DNA from: Methylobacter tundripaludum SV96
Lineage (GTDB): Bacteria > Pseudomonadota > Gammaproteobacteria > Methylococcales > Methylomonadaceae
Assembly: GCF_000190755.2 (NCBI RefSeq)
Contig: NZ_JH109152.1
Span: forward strand, 62,001 to 126,000
Direction of reading: 5' to 3'
Length of the DNA: 64,000 nucleotides
The position numbers and the translations under genes were made by a program. The notes under the pieces are model-generated. The model worked only from the letters and a program-made list of their open reading frames with translations, did not search any database and was not told the origin of the DNA. Positions 8,789 through 17,211 of the stretch are shown one piece after another; position 1 is the stretch's first letter, and every line of letters begins with the position of its first letter.

Positions 8789-9746
8789 ACGTTGTACAAA
8801 TCCGAACTGTTTCGTTCATGAAGGCGAGTCCTGCGACTTGGGGGAAATGGAACATACGCAATGCGCCTCATGGTCGGCAACAACGCCCGAAGCAGAAGCC
8901 GACATCGTAATCTCTGCTGCAACATCAGCCCGTGTGCCGTGGTCGGGCAGCGCGTTAGGTCTAGCCGACATTGCCAATTTAAGCCCACGCGGACGCACTA
9001 TTTTGATCGGTGTTCTGGGTGCGCACGATGCAGGCAAAACCACGCTGTTAATCGGCAACTATTTACAACTGTTGCTCGGTCAGTCGCTTGCCAATGCGCG
9101 TTTTGCCGGTTCCCGAACCTTGGGCGCATGGGAATCTTTAGCCGCGTGGACGCGCTTTGACGATGCGGCTCGTCCGCCTTCATTCCCGCCGCACACGCCG
9201 CGCGGCACCGGTCGTGTGCCGGGCTTGCTGCATTTTGCCCTACGCAATGCCGAGGGTGAATTTAGGGATGTGCTGCTGACCGATGCGCCGGGCGAATGGT
9301 TTACCCGCTGGGCCGTCAAGGAAGATGCGCCCGAGGCGGAAGGCGCGCGGTGGCTGGTACGCAACGCGGATGCGTTTTTGATCTTTGCCGATTGTAAGCG
9401 GCTTGCTGACTCCAATAAGACACGCGGCACAGCCCGAAATGAGTTGCGCCAGCTTTTGGAACGTTTAGGCAACCATGTGGCTAACCGTCCTACGGCATTG
9501 GTTTGGGCGAAAAACGATGTTGAACCTAACGCGGACATCCGCGCCGCCATTGCGCAAGGACTGGCAAAACAAATACCTCATGCGCTTGAGGTCAGTTCCA
9601 GCACCAATCAACCGGATTCCTTAACCAATGCATTGGAGGCTGTGCTTTGCCCTGCATGGACAGCGCCGCAAGCCTGCCGCATCGTCGAACCTATTCTCCA
9701 TCAACAGCCTTTTGCCGCATTCCGAGGTCATCATGTCCACGCCTGA
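8781..9746 (+). CDS. P-loop GTPase with N-terminal Cys cluster (double-GTPase system, first member)
   Basis: A 321-residue protein. The N-terminus has four cysteines (5, 10, 18, 28) in a compact zinc-ribbon-like arrangement. The P-loop GAHDAGKT spans residues 80-87, the switch II/Walker B region reads LLTDAPGEWF (DxxG), and WAKND is a good NKxD-type guanine specificity motif. This fits the TRAFAC-type GTPases that occur in pairs in predicted NTP-dependent conflict systems (DO-GTPase families). It overlaps the helical gene before it (8 bases) and the second GTPase after it (14 bases), so the proteins are probably made in fixed ratio and work as a complex. GTPase assignment is well supported; the precise family is recalled. 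Confidence 0.8.
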   Translation: MSERCTNPNCFVHEGESCDLGEMEHTQCASWSATTPEAEADIVISAATSARVPWSGSALGLADIANLSPRGRTILIGVLGAHDAGKTTLLIGNYLQLLLGQSLANARFAGSRTLGAWESLAAWTRFDDAARPPSFPPHTPRGTGRVPGLLHFALRNAEGEFRDVLLTDAPGEWFTRWAVKEDAPEAEGARWLVRNADAFLIFADCKRLADSNKTRGTARNELRQLLERLGNHVANRPTALVWAKNDVEPNADIRAAIAQGLAKQIPHALEVSSSTNQPDSLTNALEAVLCPAWTAPQACRIVEPILHQQPFAAFRGHHVHA

Positions 9747-10569
9747 AATTGTTTTGCTCGGCGGCTCGTACAGCGGCAAAACCCACTATGCAGGGCAGCT
9801 TTACGGACGCTTGCTGCGAAATCCCGGCTTACTCGAACTGCGTGACACGCCCGCCGACCTAAGCGCCTTAGAGGAAGTGCTGCATTGCTTGGAAAACGGT
9901 CATGCCGCAGGCCATACCTCAGTGGGTACGTGGACTGATGTGTTATTGCCGCTTAAGGATAAACGCGGTCACACGCTGGATTTGCGCTGGCCTGATTACG
10001 GCGGCGAACAGTTGCAAACGGTATTTACAGAGCGTCAAGTGACAGAAAACTGGCGGGCACAACTGCGTCAGGCTGAAGGTTGGCTGCTGCTGATTCGGCT
10101 CAGGAAAGAAACAACTTATCCCGATGCGCTGGCAGAACTTGCGAAGCGTTTAGACGATGGCAACGGCACGACAGCACGGGCAGGCGCTTGGGATGCTAAC
10201 GCCCGTTGGGTAGAGTTGTTGCAGATGTTGCTGCATGTGGCTGGCGTGGGCACCGTGTCGCGCCGCGAACAGCCGCGCCTTGCTGTGCTTTTGTCCTGCT
10301 ACGATGAAGTGACCGCAGATGATCTGCTGCCCGAACAAGTGCTGGCAAAACACCTGCCGCTGGTCGCTGCTTTTATTGATAGCCTTTGGACGCCTGATGC
10401 CAGGAGCATCTGGGGGCTGTCAGCATTAGGCCGTCTTTTAGAACCTACCAGCGATGATGAAAATTTTATCATCCAAGGGCCTGAACATCAGGGTTGGGTC
10501 GTCACGCCCGACGGACAAAAAGATTCCGACTTAAGCCGTCCGCTGGCTTGGTTGTTGGAGGCAGAGTGA
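9733..10569 (+). CDS. P-loop GTPase (double-GTPase system, second member)
   Basis: The ATG at 9733, inside the end of the previous gene, gives 278 residues and places the P-loop GGSYSGKT at residues 10-17, as expected for a GTPase start. Further motifs are WPDYGGEQ (DxxG, with Tyr and Gly in the switch), LLSCYDEV in the place of NKxD, and SIWGLSALG as a G5-like loop. The sequence is clearly different from the neighbouring GTPase, so the pair is not a recent duplication. The weak NKxD motif suggests relaxed guanine recognition or a mainly regulatory partner. It overlaps the next gene in a GTGA arrangement. Confidence 0.8.
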   Translation: MSTPEIVLLGGSYSGKTHYAGQLYGRLLRNPGLLELRDTPADLSALEEVLHCLENGHAAGHTSVGTWTDVLLPLKDKRGHTLDLRWPDYGGEQLQTVFTERQVTENWRAQLRQAEGWLLLIRLRKETTYPDALAELAKRLDDGNGTTARAGAWDANARWVELLQMLLHVAGVGTVSRREQPRLAVLLSCYDEVTADDLLPEQVLAKHLPLVAAFIDSLWTPDARSIWGLSALGRLLEPTSDDENFIIQGPEHQGWVVTPDGQKDSDLSRPLAWLLEAE

Positions 10570-13010
10570 CTCCGCGGCTAAGAGCGCGGTACGGTGCCAA
10601 GGATAACAGTCATGGATTGCTGGAATGGGCGGGTCAACCGGGTTCTTTAGCGCCTGAATTATTGGGCTTAACCGACAAGCCGCCGGGCTATCATACGCCG
10701 GGGGAGCGCTGGTGGCCTTCGTTGGGTTGTGGCGCGATAGGGGATTGCTGGGCGCTTTGGTGGACAGTCCCCGATGATACGGTTAGCCGGGCCGGCATGG
10801 TACGCAGTGAAGTTGCTGTATGGCGCTTGGATGAGATTGGTGCTGTGACTGATTTGCGTCCTGTGTTGATGTCGCTATCCGGGCTGGAAACCATTGCCGC
10901 TACCTCTCCCGAATTATTAGGTGCGGTGGCGGAAGCCTTGGTGTCGTCGGAATCTAAACGGCCTCCTGTGATCGCGGATTTGGATGCATGGACGGGCATT
11001 ATCGCCGACCTTTGGGCGCGGTTGTGGCCTGAGGCACGGCGCGATTTTTCTGCGCGGGTGGCAGTAAGTCCGCCTCAAAGCGGCGAGTCGGTCGCACCGC
11101 CTTTGCTTTTTTGTGTACCCGCGCAACGCTTGCCTGAATGGTCGGGTTTTTCGGTAGTTCACGTTAATTCGGGTGTAAAGCCAATAAGCCGGGCCGCCCT
11201 TTGGTTGGTGGGTGCAGACGATTCGACTTTTAATGAGGTTTTGGAGGTTTGCAATTCCATTTCCGGTGATTTGAAAAAACTTGGCATTGTGGCCCGCGCT
11301 GCGGATCGTCTGGATAAGTTGCGCGCCTGTTTCGAGCTGCAAAACGCACTTGAGCTATTGCGGACTTTGGCAGTTCTGGCACCTAATCCAGATACGGCAA
11401 CGGATTTAAAAGCTGAAGCGCTATGGGTATTGAATCACAGCTTTAATACAGCGCAACCTAACTTCGTGTTCTTGCTTAAGAACCTTAACCCCATTTCTTT
11501 ACCCATCGAAAGCCTGCCCGAAGCTGCGCTTACAACGTGGGTTAGCAATCAGGCTCCTCGGTTATTGCTGAATGAAGCACAGCAACTGCTCACAGGCTTA
11601 GGAGAAAACCAAGCCCAAGCATGGTGGCAACAATCAGTGCGACAAGCGCTATCTGCGGGATTTGCCAACCCTGATAAACACTGGGCCAAGTCTGCGCTCA
11701 ATTGGTTAGGCTTGCCTGACTGCGCTGAAATACTCAACGGCATTGTTCCCGCAACCGAAAAAGTTGAAGCCGGTCTGCTTGCTGTTTCTGCTGAAGTGGC
11801 ACTATCTGAAACCGCACTACGGCAACTTCAAGCGCAAGCTGAGGTTCGGCAATGGTCAACATTACACGCTTGGGTGGTGATGGCAGCATTTCCACCTCAA
11901 GAGGCTTTTCGCTTGCAGCGGAATTTTTCAGGCCCTGCGTTTGCTGGCTTGAGATACTTAGTCGAGCATTTGTCAGGTAGTGATGTCATCGACGAAGTGA
12001 TTTCAACGCCTGAAAGTCAATTGATGCAGCTGGCCGCACAGCGGACAGCGCGAGAGCCGCAACTATTGCAAGCTTTGGATGTCAGTCATACCGTTTGGCG
12101 GGAATTGTGGGCCGCACATATCGCCGCAGGTGGTGATTGTTGGCCACCGACTGCCAATCGTGAAATACAAGGTTCTAAACTCTTGGACACGATACTGGCA
12201 GGAGAGCAAGAGACATCGGGGCTTATTGCGCCGCTTGCAAAAGACTTGGCGGATATTGCCTTCAATCACTCTAACAGAGCACAGTTGTGGAATGTGTTGA
12301 GTCCTGACAGTTGCGCCGCATTACTTCCCTTAGTAGCCGATGTCTTGATAGGGAAGTGCAATGCAGGACTAGCGATTGCAAACCTTGAACCGCAACTGGC
12401 AGGGGAAGTTCTCAATCGATTACGCGCAACACATCTTTCGATTAAAGTTTTTGTAGTGCTATTGTCAGCGAATGTGTCGTTAAATGAGCAAGATTTAATT
12501 CTCTGTCTCTCGTCTTCAACGCGAATAGACTGGCAACCGATCATTATCGCAACAATAGGAAAAACCGTATCAGATAGAAGATGGAAGAAGGCAGCAGAAA
12601 AAATCTATAGTCTGTCAGAATCAATACCTGAACTATTGCCAGCAGTGAATGCTTGTCAGAAACTGCTTACTATGTGGCAACGTTTTATGTTATCGATTAA
12701 AACGGGAAATAATAGTCATGTCCCAAACATAACAGAAAGTCTTGTACAGCGAGTTGCTGAATTAGGAGCCGACCTTGCACCTGACGAATTGGGGGATATT
12801 TGGGAGCGTGCCGGTGGAAAACGTAAAGATTTAAAGGCAGGAAGTTCTTCACTAGCAAGCCAATGGCAAGAAGCCGCTAAATTAGCACAACAAGGCAAGC
12901 TGAAGGGAGGGTTGCATGCATTAGCAAGCGAATTGAAAGAAGCGCGTCCTCACAATGCTGACTTAAGGGAGTTAGTTGAAATTATCTCTGGGGCTTATCA
13001 TCTTAAATGA
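10566..13010 (+). CDS. GTPase-associated protein (GAP1-like) with C-terminal effector-associated-type domain
   Basis: The GTG at 10566 overlaps the upstream TGA (GTGA) and gives 814 residues. The N-terminus (RARYGAKDNSHGLLEWAG...ERWWPSLGCGAIGDCWALWW, then VWRLDEIG) is a globular domain; the middle is a long helical region. The last ~90 residues (ELGADLAPDELGDIWERAGGK...ARPHNADLREL) are the same domain type as the C-terminus of the phosphorylase encoded at 4427-5776. In the predicted ternary conflict systems, GAP1 proteins sit next to paired GTPases and carry such adaptor domains to recruit an effector. Base composition drifts towards AT in the last third. The GAP1 label rests on context and domain plan, not on a search. 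Confidence 0.7.
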   Translation: MTPRLRARYGAKDNSHGLLEWAGQPGSLAPELLGLTDKPPGYHTPGERWWPSLGCGAIGDCWALWWTVPDDTVSRAGMVRSEVAVWRLDEIGAVTDLRPVLMSLSGLETIAATSPELLGAVAEALVSSESKRPPVIADLDAWTGIIADLWARLWPEARRDFSARVAVSPPQSGESVAPPLLFCVPAQRLPEWSGFSVVHVNSGVKPISRAALWLVGADDSTFNEVLEVCNSISGDLKKLGIVARAADRLDKLRACFELQNALELLRTLAVLAPNPDTATDLKAEALWVLNHSFNTAQPNFVFLLKNLNPISLPIESLPEAALTTWVSNQAPRLLLNEAQQLLTGLGENQAQAWWQQSVRQALSAGFANPDKHWAKSALNWLGLPDCAEILNGIVPATEKVEAGLLAVSAEVALSETALRQLQAQAEVRQWSTLHAWVVMAAFPPQEAFRLQRNFSGPAFAGLRYLVEHLSGSDVIDEVISTPESQLMQLAAQRTAREPQLLQALDVSHTVWRELWAAHIAAGGDCWPPTANREIQGSKLLDTILAGEQETSGLIAPLAKDLADIAFNHSNRAQLWNVLSPDSCAALLPLVADVLIGKCNAGLAIANLEPQLAGEVLNRLRATHLSIKVFVVLLSANVSLNEQDLILCLSSSTRIDWQPIIIATIGKTVSDRRWKKAAEKIYSLSESIPELLPAVNACQKLLTMWQRFMLSIKTGNNSHVPNITESLVQRVAELGADLAPDELGDIWERAGGKRKDLKAGSSSLASQWQEAAKLAQQGKLKGGLHALASELKEARPHNADLRELVEIISGAYHLK

Positions 13011-13029
13011 TAGTGCCGTAATAAGCCGG

Positions 13030-13035
13030 TATAAT
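13030..13035 (+). promoter_or_regulatory. Candidate -10 box TATAAT upstream of thiolation gene
   Basis: A perfect TATAAT lies 28 bases before the ATG at 13064, right after the conflict island ends. No good -35 box is present at the usual distance, so support is partial. It would separate transcription of the housekeeping genes from the island. Confidence 0.4.
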
Positions 13036-13063
13036 AGATAAATTTTCCCAATTTTTGAGTGAT

Positions 13064-14110
13064 ATGAGTAAACAAAGAAAAGCAGTGGCGTTAATTTCCG
13101 GCGGACTGGATTCAATGCTGGCGGCGAAAACCATCATGGAACAAGGCGTCCATGTCGAAGGCATCAACTTCTTCACCGGTTTTTGCGTGGAAGGCCACAC
13201 CCATGCGATCAGGGCTAACGACAAGGCCAAGCCTAAACGCAACAACTCCTTATGGGTCGCCGAACAGCTGGGCATGAAGCTGCATATCGTCGATGTCATC
13301 GAAGAATACAAAGACGTCCTGATCAATCCCAAACACGGCTACGGGGCGCACATGAATCCTTGCCTGGACTGCAAGATTTTCATGGTCAACAAGGCCAAGC
13401 AATGGATAGTGGAAAACGATTTCGACTTCATCATCACCGGCGAAGTGATCGGCCAACGTCCGATGTCGCAACGCAAAGCGACGATGCCGATCATATCTAA
13501 AGAATCCGGCGCCGATGATTTATTATTGCGGCCTTTGTGCGCCAAGAATCTGCCTGCAACCCTGCCGGAACGCGAAGGCTGGGTCGATCGGGAAAAACTG
13601 CATGATTTTAGCGGACGCTCGCGCAAGCCGCAGATGGCGATGGCCGAGGGTTTCGGCTTTGATGAATATGCCCAGCCTGCGGGCGGCTGCTGTTTTCTGA
13701 CCGACGCCAGCTATTCGTCAAAACTGGTTGACCTATGGAAAGCGCGTGACGGCGACAAGCAATATGATCTAGATGATGTGATGCTGCTGAAAGTCGGCAG
13801 ACACATCAGGCCGGAGCAAAACTTTAAAGTCATCGTAGCCCGAGAAGAAGGCGAAGGCCGTTTTATGCAGGGTTACAAAAAAGAATTTATCACCCTGCAT
13901 TGCGCCAGCCATGCGGGGCCGTTGGTGTTGGTGGACGGTTCGCCTTCCGCTGAGGACTTGTTCCTGGCGGCAAGAATTACCGCCCGCTACGGACAGGGCC
14001 GTGATGCCGAACAAGTCGATGTGAGTATTGCCGATAAAGACGGTTCTGAACGGATTATTCAGGTTAAGCCGTTTGCCGCGGATGAAATTCCGCAGGAATG
14101 GTTTATATGA
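13064..14110 (+). CDS. PP-loop tRNA thiolation-type enzyme (MnmA/ThiI-like)
   Basis: The SGGLDS PP-loop near the N-terminus is the ATP pyrophosphatase motif of enzymes that adenylate a target before sulfur transfer. Conserved cysteines follow (NPCLDCKIFM, then AGGCCFLTD), and the order matches bacterial proteins often annotated as tRNA 2-thiouridylase-like or tRNA methyltransferase-like. With 348 residues it is about the size of MnmA but the sequence is clearly different. The ATG at 13064 is preferred to a TTG at 13055. It overlaps a TusA-like gene (ATGA), which strongly suggests a sulfur-transfer partnership. The real substrate is unknown. Confidence 0.75.
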   Translation: MSKQRKAVALISGGLDSMLAAKTIMEQGVHVEGINFFTGFCVEGHTHAIRANDKAKPKRNNSLWVAEQLGMKLHIVDVIEEYKDVLINPKHGYGAHMNPCLDCKIFMVNKAKQWIVENDFDFIITGEVIGQRPMSQRKATMPIISKESGADDLLLRPLCAKNLPATLPEREGWVDREKLHDFSGRSRKPQMAMAEGFGFDEYAQPAGGCCFLTDASYSSKLVDLWKARDGDKQYDLDDVMLLKVGRHIRPEQNFKVIVAREEGEGRFMQGYKKEFITLHCASHAGPLVLVDGSPSAEDLFLAARITARYGQGRDAEQVDVSIADKDGSERIIQVKPFAADEIPQEWFI

Positions 14111-14337
14111 ACAGGGAAATATTAAACGCCCGCCGCTTGCTGTGTCCGTTGCCGGTTATTCGCACCCAGGATAAAGTCAAACAGCTTAAAGCGGGCGATC
14201 AATTGGAAGTTATCTGCACCGATCCCGGCGTGATGCAGGACATTCCGACCTGGTGCCGGATCAATGGACATAAGGTGCTGGAAACCATCTCGGGTGATCA
14301 TGAGTACATTATTATCCTGGAAGTGGGCGCGTCGTAA
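14107..14337 (+). CDS. TusA-family sulfur carrier protein
   Basis: A 76-residue protein with the family signature ARRLLCPLPVIRTQ, where the Cys of the CPxP motif carries persulfide sulfur. The rest (GDQLEVICTDPGVMQDIPTWC) matches the two-layer fold of TusA/SirA. The ATG overlaps the stop of the PP-loop gene in an ATGA, so the pair is translationally coupled and this protein probably hands sulfur to that enzyme. Whether it is TusA itself or a paralogue cannot be told from sequence alone. Confidence 0.88.
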   Translation: MNREILNARRLLCPLPVIRTQDKVKQLKAGDQLEVICTDPGVMQDIPTWCRINGHKVLETISGDHEYIIILEVGAS

Positions 14338-14381
14338 TGACTGAGCTTTTAGTTGTTATCCCGCCCCCCTACGCTACGGTT

Positions 14382-14500
14382 CTCGTTCCCACGCGCCGCG
14401 TGGGAATGCAGTATCGGCGCGCTGCGCCGCGTGAAGCAGTGGAAAGCCCTCTGGTTCGGCAGTGGGTCCGTGGTACGGGACGTAGCGCACGGGAACGAGA
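14382..14500. repeat. REP-like palindromic repeat
   Basis: Contains CGTTCCCACGCGCCGCGTGGGAATG, then nested GC-rich hairpins, and ends CGCACGGGAACGAG, inverted with respect to the start. It is the same family as 5803-5934. An apparent 62-codon frame across it is an artefact of the repeat. Confidence 0.75.
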
Positions 14501-14524
14501 TGTTATCGTGGCAGTGGGCAAATA

Positions 14525-15670
14525 ATGGCTGAAGTTTCAGATGCCGCAAAAAGTGATAAACTAAAAGCCAGGGCCAGCTATGTCGGCGCGGCGATTAATG
14601 TTCTCCAGACGCTGATCAAAATCGGCTTCGGCATCCTTGGGCAGTCTGCGGCTCTGATTGCCGACGGCATTCATTCGCTATCGGATCTGCTCAGCGACCT
14701 ATTGGTCATTATTGCGGTCAGGTTGGGCAGTCGCGAGGCGGACCATGATCATCCCTACGGCCACCGCCGTTTCGAAACCATAGCGACGGTCATTTTGGGA
14801 GGCAGCTTAATTGCGATCGGCGGCGTTATCATCTGGTCGGTCATGGAGCGCATGGCAGGTCCCGAGCGTCTGCCGGTGCCCAACGTGTTGTCATTGGGCG
14901 TTGCGACGCTTTCAATCTTGATCAACGAATGGCTATACCAATACACCAAGCGCATCGCCAAAAAGACTCGTTCCAAATTACTGCTGGCTAATGCCTGGCA
15001 TCAGCGTAGCGATGCGATCTCATCGCTGGTGGTTTTATTCGGCATAGGCGCGGTGATGATGGGCTATCCGTTGGCCGATGGCGTTGCCGCCGTCGTGGTC
15101 GCGTTGATGGTAGCTAAAATCGGTTTGAATCTGGTGTTTCAGAGCATCAAGGAACTGGTCGATACTTCATTGCCCCCCGCGCTGGTCGCCGAGATCAGGA
15201 CCGCCATTCACGCCATTGACGGTGTCGAAGGCATTCATTTGTTGCGCACCCGGCAAATGGGCGAGGATGCGCTGATCGATGCGCATATCGTCGTCGATCC
15301 CCGCATTACCGTTTCGGAAGGGCACATGATTGGCGATATAGTCAGGGATGACTTGATCAGGCGTTTTGATGATGTGATGGATGTGCTGGTACATGTCGAT
15401 CCTGAAGATGATGAAAGCTTGCAAGAGCAATCCAAGCCGCTGTCTCGCGGGGATGTGCAACGGCTATTGGATCACTATCTGGTGGATTTTAAGCGGGTGA
15501 TAGAAGATTTTAGAATCCATTATCTGGACGGCCAGATTGAAGTGGAAGTGATTTTGCCTTTTGCAATCAGCGAGCAGCCGCAACAGCTGGAAAAAATAAG
15601 AAAACAATGCAAACTGATGCGTGTGGAAGTTAAAAAAATCGATAATGTGTTTGTGTTTTTTAAAGACTGA
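14525..15670 (+). CDS. Cation diffusion facilitator family metal efflux transporter
   Basis: A proton-coupled divalent metal exporter of the inner membrane. Six membrane helices fit residues ~10-200, with the metal-site motifs ADGIHSLSDLLSD in helix II and NAWHQRSDAISS in helix V, and HDHPYGHRRFET in the first loop. The cytoplasmic domain after about 205 is the usual dimerising fold, extended by roughly 80 residues beyond the FieF length (381 against about 300), with a second DFRIHYLDGQIEVEVILPF stretch that looks like a repeated ferredoxin-like unit. The metal cannot be assigned. A repeat separates it from the TusA-like gene, so it probably has its own promoter. Confidence 0.9.
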   Translation: MAEVSDAAKSDKLKARASYVGAAINVLQTLIKIGFGILGQSAALIADGIHSLSDLLSDLLVIIAVRLGSREADHDHPYGHRRFETIATVILGGSLIAIGGVIIWSVMERMAGPERLPVPNVLSLGVATLSILINEWLYQYTKRIAKKTRSKLLLANAWHQRSDAISSLVVLFGIGAVMMGYPLADGVAAVVVALMVAKIGLNLVFQSIKELVDTSLPPALVAEIRTAIHAIDGVEGIHLLRTRQMGEDALIDAHIVVDPRITVSEGHMIGDIVRDDLIRRFDDVMDVLVHVDPEDDESLQEQSKPLSRGDVQRLLDHYLVDFKRVIEDFRIHYLDGQIEVEVILPFAISEQPQQLEKIRKQCKLMRVEVKKIDNVFVFFKD

Positions 15671-15695
15671 TGCGTGTTTTAAAAAATTGAAAAAC

Positions 15696-15757
15696 TCACC
15701 ACGAAGGCGCGAAGTTCACGAAGAAAAGCAAGGCAAAACCTTCATGTCCTTCGTGGT
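15696..15757. repeat. CACGAAG-type inverted repeat
   Basis: TCACCACGAAGGCGCGAAG on the left and CTTCATGTCCTTCGTGGT on the right make an imperfect hairpin in the gap before argJ. It belongs to the same family as the perfect hairpin at 21973-22035. Confidence 0.6.
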
Positions 15758-15785
15758 AAATCCAAAATTAAAAGAGGCTTAACTT

Positions 15786-17000
15786 ATGGCAGTAGGGCAG
15801 TGCAGTTTTCCAACCATGCATCCGGTAGCAGGCATAACGCTGGGTACAGCGAACGCAGGCATCAAGCAAACCATCAGGGATGATATTCTGGTGATACAAA
15901 TGGCCGAGCATTCAACCTGTGCGGCGGTTTTTACCCAAAATGCCTTTTGCGCTGCGCCTGTGCATGTGGCGAAAGCGAATCTGGCTCATGCGCCGCGCTG
16001 GTTGCTGATCAACTCCGGTAACGCCAACGCCGGTACCGGTGAGCAGGGTATGCAGGATGCCTTGGCGACCTGCGCCGACCTTGCCGAAGTCGTGGATGGC
16101 GCCGCAACCCAGGTGCTGCCGTTTTCCACCGGCGTCATCGGGCAATCGCTGCCGGTGGGCAAAATCAAAGCCGCGTTGCGGGAAGCTGTCGGCAACCTGG
16201 ATGCCGCCAACTGGGACAAGGCCGCCCAAGCGATCATGACCACCGACACCTTCCCGAAAGGCGTATCCAAAGTCATCGAAATTGATGGGCAAACCATCAC
16301 CATCAACGGCATTTCCAAAGGCGCGGGCATGATCCAGCCCAACATGGCGACCATGCTGGGCTTTATGGCCACCGACGCGAAAATCGACCAAGCCCTGTTG
16401 CAGAACTGCCTGGCGCTGGCCGTTGAGCAATCGTTCAACCGCATCACCGTCGACGGCGATACCTCGACCAATGACGCCTGCGTATTGATGGCGAGCGGTT
16501 GCTCACTGGCTCCTGAAATCAAACAGGACAGCGAACATTATCAAATATTTGCCGATGCTGTGATGACCGTCTGCAAACAACTGGCGGAAGCCATCGTCAG
16601 GGACGGCGAGGGCGCAACCAAGCTGATGCGCATCGTCGTCGAGCAGGCCTTGACCGATGAAGAAGCCGTGCGCGTCGGTAAAACCATCGCCCATTCGCCG
16701 CTGGTTAAAACCGCCTTTTTTGCCAGCGACCCGAATTGGGGACGGATACTGGCGGCAGTGGGTCGCGCCGGCGTCGAAAACATGGTGCTGGAAAATGTGC
16801 GGCTGTATCTGGATGATGTCTGCATCGTCAGAAACGGCGGCAGAGCCGACGACTACACCGAGGAAGCCGGGCAGCGGGTGATGAATCAGGAAGAAATTAC
16901 CGTGACCGTCAAATTGGGTCGCGGCGACGCAGTGCAGGAAGTGTTAACCTGCGATTTGTCTTATGAGTACGTGAAGATCAATGCGGAATATAGGACTTAA
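15786..17000 (+). CDS. argJ: Bifunctional glutamate N-acetyltransferase / ornithine acetyltransferase ArgJ
   Basis: Moves acetyl groups from N-acetylornithine to glutamate, closing the arginine biosynthesis cycle. The self-cleavage site is plain: KGAGMIQPNMATMLGF at about residues 178-193, with Thr189 becoming the N-terminal nucleophile of the beta chain. The oxyanion-hole region STGVIG (about 114-119) and the C-terminal RNGGRADDYTEEAG are also conserved. At 404 residues it is full length. No other arg gene lies nearby; a repeat follows it and then the MutT-ThiE fusion. Confidence 0.96.
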   Translation: MAVGQCSFPTMHPVAGITLGTANAGIKQTIRDDILVIQMAEHSTCAAVFTQNAFCAAPVHVAKANLAHAPRWLLINSGNANAGTGEQGMQDALATCADLAEVVDGAATQVLPFSTGVIGQSLPVGKIKAALREAVGNLDAANWDKAAQAIMTTDTFPKGVSKVIEIDGQTITINGISKGAGMIQPNMATMLGFMATDAKIDQALLQNCLALAVEQSFNRITVDGDTSTNDACVLMASGCSLAPEIKQDSEHYQIFADAVMTVCKQLAEAIVRDGEGATKLMRIVVEQALTDEEAVRVGKTIAHSPLVKTAFFASDPNWGRILAAVGRAGVENMVLENVRLYLDDVCIVRNGGRADDYTEEAGQRVMNQEEITVTVKLGRGDAVQEVLTCDLSYEYVKINAEYRT

Positions 17001-17056
17001 AAGCAGGTGGAAGGCACAAGGCGAAAGGTGCCGGAACGTAGAAAATAATGAGACTT

Positions 17057-17156
17057 CGTCATCCCGGCAGGGAATGCCGGGATCCAGTAGCCATGCATTG
17101 CTCTACCTCCTGCATCCATGCAGTCGTGGATTCCGGCAATCCCTGCCGGAATGACG
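17057..17156. repeat. Inverted repeat element carrying a nested 28-base repeat
   Basis: Arms of 30 bases (17057-17086 and 17127-17156) are inverted copies with three mismatches: CGTCATCCCGGCAGGGAATG against CGTCATTCCGGCAGGGATTG. Between them, 17100-17127 (GCTCTACCTCCTGCATCCAT...) is a 28-base core that also occurs, inside unrelated surroundings, at 45017-45044 (inverted) and 55323-55350. Confidence 0.8.
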
Positions 17157-17211
17157 GTATACCTCAGAAACTTGTGTATTACGATGACCGTTCCTGCGTC
17201 CCACTAAATAA

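Noticed and set aside
14337-14525. A 62-codon frame after the TusA-like gene
   Set aside because: It lies across a palindromic repeat and has no protein-like composition.
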